Source: Methyloprofundus sp. (lineage in GTDB: Bacteria > Pseudomonadota > Gammaproteobacteria > Methylococcales > Methylomonadaceae). From it: a stretch of 6,706 bases of DNA. A program made the translations under genes and the position numbers. Positions 1 to 6,009 of this stretch are shown piece by piece. The first letter of the stretch is position 1; every line of letters begins with the position of its first letter. The notes below the pieces were generated by a model. It made no database searches and was not told the origin of the DNA. It saw nothing but the letters and a program-made list of their open reading frames with translations. The stretch is from the NCBI GenBank assembly GCA_030636485.1, contig DAOVWV010000091.1, positions 1 through 6,706 on the forward strand. Direction: 5' to 3'.

Positions 1-147
1 CGACAAGCTTAGCCATCCTTGTTCGCTCAAGGTACTTGTTTCTATAATGGCCGCTAGTTTTTTATTAGTCGTCCATTGTCTGGATGAAGTACTTATATTT
101 TCAGTCTCAGCTCATTCAAATACGCTCATATTTAATGGAAGAAGCAT
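1..147 (-). pseudogene. Decayed IS3-type OrfA transposase fragment, running off the left edge
   Basis: Reading leftward from the ATG at 147, the frame gives MLLPLNMSVFE, a TGA stop at 114-112, then an open stretch (111-1) containing AETENIST and RQWTTNKKLAAIIETSTLSEQ. I recall these as pieces of the helix-turn-helix OrfA of IS3-like elements. The first resembles the 'MLPPxNxSVxEL' N-terminal segment. AETENIST resembles the first recognition-helix region. The W...KLAxxIETxxLSE block normally precedes 'ELxEYCRxxGLYPEQ'. The in-frame stop, the missing linker between AETENIST and RQW, and the divergent last residues (GWLSLS) all point to a relic. Similarity may extend upstream to about 168 (KLSIRNK), which would overlap the end of the sulfotransferase gene. 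The family assignment is from memory of the motif, and the fragment is short. Confidence 0.45.
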
Positions 148-148
148 T

Positions 149-1075
149 TTATTTCTGATACTGAGCTTTATACACCACAGTACATAATTCTTCAGATGCA
201 ACGGATAGTTCCATAGTATGGACTAAGCTATCTGATAAATGAGTGGCCAAAGGTATAGAAAATGCCCAGCGGCCATTACCCATTAAGCTGTCTTCCAGGT
301 CCGCTCTGTAATGATTGGCAGTGATTGATTCGACTAAGTGGCCATCAATACGCAAATGAATTTTTACGGGGGTTTCAGGGGTTGTTCTATTCCTAGCCCA
401 GCCTAAGATGTTGTCAGGCCCTAGCGTTTCTATATGGCAATGCAGTGTCGATGCTGAAGAAGCCTTTTCATAGGCAGGATTGCCAGGTTTAATGACTGAT
501 TTTGCAGCCGTCATTTTTTCATGACTTAATTGAATGCCTGAAAACTCCGCAACAGTTTTAATAAGCTGCTCAGGATGTTGAAGACTGCTGTCATAATGAA
601 TCAGCAAAACCGGAGACTTCGTGCTCGCAATAAACTCAGCAATACTAGCTTGTTGCTCGCTCACTCTGCGGATTGCAGGTGCAAGTCGCCAGTCCTCGGC
701 TTTTTGGATTCTTCTTGCCAAAGCCAATGGATCCCGGAGCATCACTATAAAATGAGGTGAGCGGGTTAGATTATATAATGCAGGGCTTACATTACCTGGA
801 AATTTCCAACCCCATATCGCTGCTTTGTTGCGCAATTCAATCAGTTTTTTAGCGCTCTCTAGGTCTAGAGGTGCATAATATAAACGTGAAAATTCAGGGT
901 CTTGCCCGGTAGCATTTAACTGGGGTGCCATGGATACACCCATGGCATGGAGCAGCTGTGCAGTCATCGAGGTGCCGCTACGTTCGGCTCCCAGCACGAT
1001 GATGGTCTTTGCTACAGTACTGACGTTTACATCATTAATGAACTCAAAGGGGGAGGCTTGCTGTTTATGAGGCAT
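149..1075 (-). CDS. Sulfotransferase-family protein with a C-terminal beta-rich accessory domain
   Basis: The 308-residue product has the hallmarks of the PAPS-dependent sulfotransferase fold. A 5'-phosphosulfate-binding loop, GAERSGTS, lies at residues 29-36 after a hydrophobic strand (TIIVLG). A WKFP segment is at 90-93, and a 3'-phosphate-binding-type strand, HFIVMLRDP, is at 108-116. Residues about 22-205 form this domain. Residues about 213-302 look like a separate beta-rich module (ILGWARN, IHLRIDG, YRADL, GRWAFSIPL) of a kind I associate with carbohydrate-active enzymes and glycosyltransferases; this second call is tentative. There is no signal peptide, so it is probably cytoplasmic. 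The ATG lies 3 nt after the stop of the upstream PilU-like gene and has no clear Shine-Dalgarno sequence, which fits translational coupling. The substrate is unknown; sulfation of a surface glycan or glycolipid is a guess. The 3' end abuts an IS3-type relic, so the last few codons may have been altered. Confidence 0.75.
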   Translation of the reverse strand: MPHKQQASPFEFINDVNVSTVAKTIIVLGAERSGTSMTAQLLHAMGVSMAPQLNATGQDPEFSRLYYAPLDLESAKKLIELRNKAAIWGWKFPGNVSPALYNLTRSPHFIVMLRDPLALARRIQKAEDWRLAPAIRRVSEQQASIAEFIASTKSPVLLIHYDSSLQHPEQLIKTVAEFSGIQLSHEKMTAAKSVIKPGNPAYEKASSASTLHCHIETLGPDNILGWARNRTTPETPVKIHLRIDGHLVESITANHYRADLEDSLMGNGRWAFSIPLATHLSDSLVHTMELSVASEELCTVVYKAQYQK

Positions 1076-1078
1076 AAA

Positions 1079-2527
1079 TTAACCAAAATTAATTTTTGCT
1101 TCCAGATCATTACGCGAGTCTGCATTTTTCAGTGCTTCTTCCAGAGTAATGAGCTCATCTTTGTATAACCCCAGCAAGGCATCGTCAAACGTTTTTATGC
1201 CTTTGTTACCACTGGTTTTCATCGCTTCTTTAATTTCATGCAAGTCACCTTTTAAAATTAAACTGGCTATATGTGGCGTGTTGATCAGGATCTCAATTGC
1301 AGCACAGCGTTTACCCCGTACATCGGGGATCAAGCGCTGGGAAATAACCGCATTCAGGTTGGTGGATATATCCATAAACAGCTGTTTATGTTGCACTTGT
1401 GGAAACATATTGATAATACGCTCCATAGCCTGGTTGGCATTATTGGCATGTAAGGTAGAAATACATAAGTGCCCCGTGTTGGCCAGCTCTAATGCAGCTT
1501 CCATTGTTTCACGATCACGTATCTCACCGATTAAAATAACATCGGGTGCTTCACGTAGGCTTGCTTTTAGGGCACGCGCATAAGAAGCGGTATCGACTCC
1601 GACCTCTCGCTGGTTGACAATGGATTTTAAGTTCGGATGTGAGAACTCAACAGGATCTTCAATGGTTAAAATATGCCCTGCTGCATTCATGTTGCGATGA
1701 TTAATCATTGCAGCTAGCGATGTTGACTTACCTGAGCCGGTCGCACCTACCATCAACAGTAGGCCGCGTTTAACCATAATCAATTCGGATAGAACCTCGG
1801 GAAGATTGAGCTCTTCGGCTGTAGGGATCACAGAGGGGATTAAGCGTAAGACGATACCCACTGTGCGGCGCTGATAAAATACATTCACCCGAAAACGGGC
1901 GCTGCCATCGGGCATACCGATGGCAAAATCCAGATCTTTGGTTTTTTCGAATTCTTCAATCTGCTCTTCATTCATAATGGCATGCGCAGCCGACTGGGTA
2001 AGCTCGGGCGTGAGCAGGAAGCTATCTAGTTGAACGGCTGAGCCATGAATCTTGGTTTTAACTGGAGAGCCAGAGGTAATAAACAAGTCAGACCCTTCCA
2101 ATTGTATAATCTTTGTCAGATAAGGAAGAATATCCAGGTCTCCTTCGGGGGCAGTACCCAGTACCTGTATATTTTCCGCAACAGGACTTGCGGATGAGGC
2201 TGTTTCTGTTTCAGCTTTGGAGGTGGAGTTATCTTTGCTGATAGTGATGGATAGCTTGTCGCTTTGTTCTTCAATATCAATGATAAAGTGTTGTTTATCA
2301 ATTAAAGGCGCTGAAAATTTGAGTGCTTTGTTGGCGGAGAATTGGACTTGTTGCGTGTAATCAGTCAGCTCTGTAAAAATAGCATTGAGTGCCGCACTGT
2401 TGAGTATACTTTTGCCAACAGCTTTGTCCTGTCCTGATAGTCGTAAATGCGGTACTGAATCCGTCGAAAAAAATAAACTGTCGGCCTTTTTGTCGAGCAT
2501 TAATTTTATATAGGGGGTGATATCCAT
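1079..2527 (-). CDS. PilU-like pilus retraction ATPase with a duplicated N-terminal domain
   Basis: This 482-residue secretion-type hexameric ATPase is roughly 100 residues longer than typical PilT or PilU. The C-terminal ~350 residues are a complete PilT/PilU core. They contain an N-domain starting at DILPYLTKI (132), RFRVNVF (211-217), Walker A GATGSGKST (261-269), Asp box LTIEDPVEF (287-295), Walker B DVILIGEIRD (329-338) and His box HLCISTLHANN (353-363). The C-terminal part (INTPHIASLILKGDLHEIKE, then EEALKNADSRNDL) is PilU-like rather than PilT-like. Residues 1-97 read as a second, degenerate copy of the same N-domain (DITPYIKLMLDKKADSLFFS matches DILPYLTKIIQLEGSDLFIT), with RFRV replaced by FIIDI. 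A Ser/Thr/Glu-rich linker (about 98-130) joins the copies. The ATG at 2527 is supported by this alignment, because an in-frame stop lies just upstream. No clear ribosome-binding site is seen. By family, it should act at the cytoplasmic base of a type IV pilus. Confidence 0.9.
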   Translation of the reverse strand: MDITPYIKLMLDKKADSLFFSTDSVPHLRLSGQDKAVGKSILNSAALNAIFTELTDYTQQVQFSANKALKFSAPLIDKQHFIIDIEEQSDKLSITISKDNSTSKAETETASSASPVAENIQVLGTAPEGDLDILPYLTKIIQLEGSDLFITSGSPVKTKIHGSAVQLDSFLLTPELTQSAAHAIMNEEQIEEFEKTKDLDFAIGMPDGSARFRVNVFYQRRTVGIVLRLIPSVIPTAEELNLPEVLSELIMVKRGLLLMVGATGSGKSTSLAAMINHRNMNAAGHILTIEDPVEFSHPNLKSIVNQREVGVDTASYARALKASLREAPDVILIGEIRDRETMEAALELANTGHLCISTLHANNANQAMERIINMFPQVQHKQLFMDISTNLNAVISQRLIPDVRGKRCAAIEILINTPHIASLILKGDLHEIKEAMKTSGNKGIKTFDDALLGLYKDELITLEEALKNADSRNDLEAKINFG

Positions 2528-2549
2528 AGTGTCGGTTTTTTGTTAATTA

Positions 2550-2579
2550 AGTGTATCCACTGGCATCTGAACGATGCAA
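2550..2579 (-). promoter_or_regulatory. Possible promoter for the PilU-like/sulfotransferase pair
   Basis: On the - strand, TTGCAT (2579-2574) and TACACT (2555-2550) are separated by 18 nt and lie 22 nt upstream of the ATG at 2527. Both boxes match the sigma-70 consensus only in part. The leader would be short and without a Shine-Dalgarno sequence. Read-through from pilU is equally possible. Confidence 0.2.
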
Positions 2580-2589
2580 AATCCGTGAT

Positions 2590-2610
2590 TCCTGCATGCC
2601 GTTAGCAGGA
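2590..2610. other. Small hairpin in the pilU / PilU-like intergenic gap
   Basis: TCCTGC (2590-2595) and GCAGGA (2605-2610) are perfect inverted arms around a 9-nt loop within the 135-nt gap between the two ATPase genes. A second loose pair, CCATAAG (2616-2620 region) and CTTATGG (2649-2655 region), flanks the pilU-proximal half. There is no following T-run on the - strand, so this is not a clear terminator. It could be an mRNA-processing or attenuation structure, or chance. Confidence 0.25.
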
Positions 2611-2662
2611 TACGCCATAAGTGCGTGATGGATGGCTTTTTCCACAAGCTTATGGGGCTGTA

Positions 2663-3802
2663 CTAGATTTGATCCTCATCATCAGTGGATTCTAAGGATA
2701 GCTCGTTGAAACCGCCATCACTGCCACCGGCAAGCTTGATTTTTAAACGCAGTTCATTGGCTGAATCTGCATTTCTAATTGCTTCTTCATAGCCAATCTT
2801 ACCTGCCTGATAGAGATCAAAAATTGCCTGATCAAAGGTCTGCATTCCCAGTTCGCGTGATTTTGCCATAATGGGCTTAATGCCCGATACGTCGCCTTTG
2901 GCAATTAAATCTGAAATCAGAGGTGTGTTAATAAGAATTTCAATGGCAGCGCAGCGGCCACCATCAATTGTCTTAATCAAGCGTTGAGAGACAATGGCGC
3001 GTACATTTAAAGACAGATCCTGCATTAGCTTTTTCTGTGTTTCGGTGGTGAAGAAACCCAGAATACGGTCGATGGCCTGGTTGGCATTGTTTGCATGTAA
3101 TGTGGCAAGTGCCAAATGTCCAGTCTGGGCAAATTCTACCCCAAAATTCATGATTTCCTTATCTCGTATTTCTCCCAGTACAATGACATCAGGTGCCTGA
3201 CGTAAGGTATTGTGTAATGCGATTTCCCAGCCATCCGTATCAACGCCTACCTCACGTTGCATAATAACGCAGTTTTTATGCTTATGTACATATTCGATAG
3301 GGTCTTCAATAGTGATGATGTGACCGTAACTATTTTCATTACGGTGATCCAGCATAGAGGCCATAGAGGTCGATTTACCCGAGCCTGTTCCACCGACCAT
3401 AATAATCAAGCCAGTTTTGGACATGATAAGGTCTTTTAGTATTGAAGGTAGCCCGAGCTGTTCAAAGCTAGGAATGACAGCGGCAATGGTTCGTAATACC
3501 AAGCCTTGTTGACCTTGTTGAACATAGGCATTGACTCGAAAACGACACAGCCCCCCTGGTGAGATGGCAAAATTACATTCTTTGGTGTTTTCAAATTCCT
3601 TTAACTGTTTATCATTCATGATGCACTGGGTCAGTGCTTTTGAATCATTTGCAGAGAGAGGTTGTTTTGACACTGGGGTCATAGTCCCCTTTATTTTCAT
3701 GGCAGGTGGAAAACCCGCAGTAATAAATAAGTCCGAGCCATCTTTTTCAAGCATAAGTTTTAATAACTTAAGGATGAAGGACATTGCATCATTTCTTTCC
3801 AT
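2663..3802 (-). CDS. pilU: Type IV pilus retraction ATPase PilU
   Basis: The 379-residue protein matches PilU throughout, starting with the typical opening ILKLLKLMLEKDGSDLFITA. Counting from the ATG at 3802, Walker A GGTGSGKST is at 137-145, the Asp box ITIEDPIEY at 163-171, Walker B DVIVLGEIRD at 205-214 and the His box HLALATLHANN at 229-239. The C-terminus (INTPLISDLIAKGDVSGIK, SRELGMQTFDQAIFDLYQ, RNADSANELRLKIKL) is the PilU signature rather than the PilT AIRNLIRE type. It ends in an acidic tail (ESTDDEDQI). The ATG at 3802 is chosen because AAAGAGG sits 5 nt upstream and the length fits the family; an in-frame TTG at 3865 would add 21 residues with no counterpart. In Pseudomonas and Vibrio, PilU supports retraction in a PilT-dependent way, acting at the inner-membrane base of the pilus. 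No pilT gene is present in this window. Confidence 0.93.
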   Translation of the reverse strand: MERNDAMSFILKLLKLMLEKDGSDLFITAGFPPAMKIKGTMTPVSKQPLSANDSKALTQCIMNDKQLKEFENTKECNFAISPGGLCRFRVNAYVQQGQQGLVLRTIAAVIPSFEQLGLPSILKDLIMSKTGLIIMVGGTGSGKSTSMASMLDHRNENSYGHIITIEDPIEYVHKHKNCVIMQREVGVDTDGWEIALHNTLRQAPDVIVLGEIRDKEIMNFGVEFAQTGHLALATLHANNANQAIDRILGFFTTETQKKLMQDLSLNVRAIVSQRLIKTIDGGRCAAIEILINTPLISDLIAKGDVSGIKPIMAKSRELGMQTFDQAIFDLYQAGKIGYEEAIRNADSANELRLKIKLAGGSDGGFNELSLESTDDEDQI

Positions 3803-3859
3803 AGGGGCCTCTTTGGCTAAGGGTAATAGGAGTCTTGGTTTTTGTATTAATGAAGTTTG

Positions 3860-3872
3860 GTACAAGTTGTAC
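3860..3872. promoter_or_regulatory. 13-bp palindrome upstream of pilU (GTACAAgTTGTAC)
   Basis: Two perfect 6-bp arms flank a single central base, about 58 bp before the pilU ATG and in the 99-nt gap after the DUF2288 gene. The size and symmetry suit a dimeric regulator site, but no matching factor is recognised and no convincing promoter boxes are seen beside it. Confidence 0.25.
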
Positions 3873-3901
3873 GATTTATCAAGGTAATAGTAGCTAAAGT
3901 T

Positions 3902-4195
3902 TTAAATATTTTGAATAAGTATCCATGGCTTAATAACCACAGCCCAAACCAATAGGTCTTTTTGTATCCATTCAGCAGCCTGCTGGTCAGAAACCAGGTG
4001 AACTTGTTGCTGTTGCATCCACTGCTCGACCAGTAATTTATCATCCTTGTTAAAGGCTTCGGCTACGGTGAGCAAATCCAGATCAGAAGAGACATAAACA
4101 GCAAGTCCCTGGGCAAAAAACCGCTGTAGTTCTGACCATGGAATTTTTGAGGTTTCCTGATTTACCTGATCTAATGTTAAGTTTTCTTGGGTCAT
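3902..4195 (-). CDS. DUF2288 family protein of unknown function
   Basis: The 97-residue product matches my memory of the DUF2288 family over almost its whole length. Recognisable parts are ETSKIPWSELQRFFAQG near residues 16-30, the LDLLTVAEAFNKDD stretch, VSDQQAAEWIQKD and the closing WAVVIKPWILIQ. It is small, cytoplasmic and has no signal or membrane segment. The ATG at 4195 (MTQENLTLD) gives the usual family length. The frame stays open to 4324, but that extension (WPWWGSLYNTS) looks like non-coding sequence and contains the likely promoter. The Shine-Dalgarno sequence is weak. The gene lies 99 nt ahead of pilU on the same strand, so it is probably co-transcribed with it. No biochemical role is known to me. 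Confidence 0.8.
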   Translation of the reverse strand: MTQENLTLDQVNQETSKIPWSELQRFFAQGLAVYVSSDLDLLTVAEAFNKDDKLLVEQWMQQQQVHLVSDQQAAEWIQKDLLVWAVVIKPWILIQNI

Positions 4196-4294
4196 TTTTT
4201 GTTGCTTCAAATATAGGTTGGTAAAAAATACGTCATCAGTCAATGAGTCATGCTTGAATTCTCGCCCCTTAGCCGGGTAATAACACGTGCTGGT

Positions 4295-4300
4295 ATTATA
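4295..4300 (-). promoter_or_regulatory. Consensus -10 box for the DUF2288-pilU gene set
   Basis: The - strand reads TATAAT here, an exact sigma-70 -10 hexamer, 100 nt upstream of the DUF2288 start at 4195. The -35 region is G-rich and poor, so an activator or extended contacts may be needed. The position argues against the longer reading frame being translated. Confidence 0.4.
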
Positions 4301-4367
4301 CAGGCTCCCCCACCAAGGCCACACCCCATCGGGCTAAGAAACACAGCTTAAAAAATATGAGGGACTC

Positions 4368-4395
4368 TTGACTCATTATAGAAGCATGATACTAT
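4368..4395 (+). promoter_or_regulatory. Likely promoter of the AAA ATPase gene
   Basis: TTGACT (4368-4373) matches the -35 consensus at five of six positions. TACTAT (4390-4395), 16 nt further on, matches the -10 at four of six. The start of transcription would fall inside the 22-bp dyad at 4396-4417, an arrangement typical of a repressed promoter. Confidence 0.45.
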
Positions 4396-4417
4396 TAAGA
4401 TCAATTATTTGATCTTA
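4396..4417. promoter_or_regulatory. Perfect 9-bp dyad, operator-like (TAAGATCAA / TTGATCTTA)
   Basis: TAAGATCAA (4396-4404) and TTGATCTTA (4409-4417) are exact inverted arms around TTAT. The dyad sits directly after the -10-like box and ends 4 nt before the AGGTG ribosome-binding site. It could be an operator, or in RNA a hairpin that limits access to the start codon. There is no T-run, so it is not a terminator. Confidence 0.45.
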
Positions 4418-4421
4418 GCTT

Positions 4422-4426
4422 AGGTG
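4422..4426 (+). promoter_or_regulatory. Ribosome-binding site that supports the GTG start
   Basis: AGGTG lies 5 nt before the GTG at 4432, which is the reason for accepting a non-ATG start. No other in-frame start nearby has a comparable site. Confidence 0.55.
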
Positions 4427-4431
4427 TCCTT

Positions 4432-5856
4432 GTGCTAACCATCTCTTCCAAAGAAATTAAAAACCGCCTTTATTTTGATAATCTATGGTGGGAAACATCT
4501 AAAATAGAAAAGCGCTATAGAGACTACCCCCGACGCTTTTACTTTGATTCATTTCTTGCGTTAATTAAAGAGACATCTATTAATCGGGCAACTGTTCTTA
4601 TGGGGCCTCGACGCGTTGGAAAAACAGTTATGGTCTATCACGCAATCGATCATTTATTAAATCAAGGCATCTCCCCTACAAATATTTTATATGTTTCACT
4701 TGAAACACCTATATACACTGGTCTTTCTTTGGAAAAAATTGTAAATATATTTCAAGCTGAATTTGAGCATAAGAGGGATTCTCAAGTTTTTATCATCTTT
4801 GATGAAGTACAATACTTAGCTGATTGGGAAGTCCATTTAAAATCTTTAGTTGATTCATACCCCTCTTATCAATATATTGCAACCGGATCCGCTGCTGCCG
4901 CATTAAAACTTAAAAGTAAAGAATCAGGAGCTGGACGTTTTACTGATTTTCTTTTACCTCCATTGACATTTGCTGAGTACATATCATTTATTGGAAAAGC
5001 TGATGAATTAATAGTATTAAAAGAAAGCCATTGGCATAAGGCTAAGGATATAGGAAACCTAAATAAAGAGTTCATTAATTATTTGAACTTTGGTGGGTAT
5101 CCTGAAGCTGTTTTTTCAAGCTTAATTCAGGCTGACAGTGCTAGGTATATCAAAAGTGATATTATTGATAAAGTCTTACTAAGGGATTTACCAAGTCTTT
5201 ATGGTATTAATGATGTACAAGAGCTCAATAAATTATTTACGACGATAGCTTATAATACGGGCAATGAAATTACACTAGACGCGTTATCAAAATCATCTGG
5301 CGTTTCAAAAAATACAATTAAAAAGTATATCGAATATTTAGAGGCAGCATTTTTAATTAAAATTGTTAACCGCGTTGATATATCATCCAAGAAATTTAAG
5401 CGAGCAACCACTTTTAAAGTCTATTTAACAAACCCATCAATGCGTGCTGCTTTATTTGGCCCAGTGACGGATGATCATGAAGCAATGGGGGCTCTCACTG
5501 AGACAGCAATATTTAGTCAATGGTTTCATAGTCAAAATATTGATAGTTTACATTATGCTAGGTGGAAAACTGGCGAAGTAGATATTGTCTGGCTTGATAC
5601 TACAAAACAAAAACCTTCTTGGTGTGTAGAAGTTAAGTGGTCAGACCTCCCTTGTTCTGATTCTAGAATATTGAAAGGTTTTATTGAGTATGTAAAGAAA
5701 AATAATTTAAACAATGGTCTTGTGACAACAAAAACATTATCTCAAGAGTGTGTTATTAATGATGTAAAAATAGAGTTTCAACCAAGTGCGGTTTACACTT
5801 ATACTTTAGGGATGGATATTTTAAGCGTAGCTTCTGGGGCCCTGCCAGTAAGTTAA
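4432..5856 (+). CDS. DUF4143-type AAA ATPase with a C-terminal PD-(D/E)XK-like motif
   Basis: The 474-residue protein has the usual order of the AAA_14/DUF4143 family. Walker A GPRRVGKT is at 58-65. Walker B VFIIFDEVQ is at 119-127, with D124 and E125. A sensor-like YIATGSAA is at 148-155, followed by GRFTDFLLPPLTFAEY. FGGYPEAVF is at 220-228. A winged-helix-like stretch (LDALSKSSGVSKNTIKKYIE, 282-301) comes next. The C-terminus holds ETA (357-359), GEVDIVW (381-387) and EVKW (400-403), which fit the E...D...ExK pattern of restriction-like nuclease folds. Members of this family are widespread and mostly uncharacterised; links to mobile DNA or defence are often suggested but rarely shown. The start is GTG, backed by AGGTG. 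The gene is more A+T-rich than the pilU set and lies beside mobile-element remains, which suggests horizontal acquisition. It has no partner gene in the window. Length and motifs indicate an intact gene. Confidence 0.85.
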   Translation: MLTISSKEIKNRLYFDNLWWETSKIEKRYRDYPRRFYFDSFLALIKETSINRATVLMGPRRVGKTVMVYHAIDHLLNQGISPTNILYVSLETPIYTGLSLEKIVNIFQAEFEHKRDSQVFIIFDEVQYLADWEVHLKSLVDSYPSYQYIATGSAAAALKLKSKESGAGRFTDFLLPPLTFAEYISFIGKADELIVLKESHWHKAKDIGNLNKEFINYLNFGGYPEAVFSSLIQADSARYIKSDIIDKVLLRDLPSLYGINDVQELNKLFTTIAYNTGNEITLDALSKSSGVSKNTIKKYIEYLEAAFLIKIVNRVDISSKKFKRATTFKVYLTNPSMRAALFGPVTDDHEAMGALTETAIFSQWFHSQNIDSLHYARWKTGEVDIVWLDTTKQKPSWCVEVKWSDLPCSDSRILKGFIEYVKKNNLNNGLVTTKTLSQECVINDVKIEFQPSAVYTYTLGMDILSVASGALPVS

Positions 5857-5888
5857 GAGTTAAACATAAAATAAACAATGAGTTATGT

Positions 5889-6009
5889 TGTAGGTTGGAT
5901 GAGCTTATCTAGCGTAGCGTAGATAACGAAATCCGACATTTCAGAGTATCCCTCTATGTCGGGTTTCGTTTTTTAATGCTGCGCAATAAAAAATCTCATC
6001 CAACCTACA
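5889..6009. repeat. 121-bp palindromic MITE-like element
   Basis: The ends are perfect 15-bp inverted repeats, TGTAGGTTGGATGAG (5889-5903) and its complement (5995-6009). Inside are a 7-bp hairpin (TTATCTA 5905-5911 / TAGATAA 5920-5926, loop GCGTAGCG) and a 15-bp hairpin with one G-T pair (5925-5939 / 5956-5970). The GTAGGTTGGATGAG end and the AGCGTAGCGTA core resemble a dispersed intergenic repeat that I recall from several gammaproteobacteria. No protein is encoded and no target-site duplication is visible. Confidence 0.7.
5925..5974 (+). terminator. Probable Rho-independent terminator of the ATPase gene, within the repeat
   Basis: AACGAAATCCGACAT (5925-5939) pairs with ATGTCGGGTTTCGTT (5956-5970), with a single G-T pair and a 16-nt loop, and the stem runs into TTTTTT (5969-5974). 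It begins about 70 nt after the ATPase stop. The T-run follows only on the + strand, matching that gene's direction. The loop is longer than is ideal. Confidence 0.5.

Noticed and set aside
2..187. Open + strand frame at the left edge
   Set aside because: It is antisense to the IS3-type fragment and the sulfotransferase end, and shows no recognisable protein features.
1149..1583. Open + strand frames opposite the two pilus ATPases (also 2994-3887)
   Set aside because: They are antisense to strongly conserved PilU-type coding sequence and have no recognisable features or start signals.
2614..2640. + strand hairpin GCCAT/ATGGC followed by T5 in the ATPase gap
   Set aside because: The stem is only 5 bp, the loop is 13 nt, and no + strand gene lies upstream to need a terminator.
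3803..3865. N-terminal extension of PilU from a TTG start
   Set aside because: The extra 21 residues have no PilU counterpart, while the ATG at 3802 has AAAGAGG at good spacing.
4196..4324. Longer DUF2288 reading frame starting with WPWWGSLYNTS
   Set aside because: The extension contains an exact TATAAT box, has no family similarity and would make the protein far longer than the family norm.
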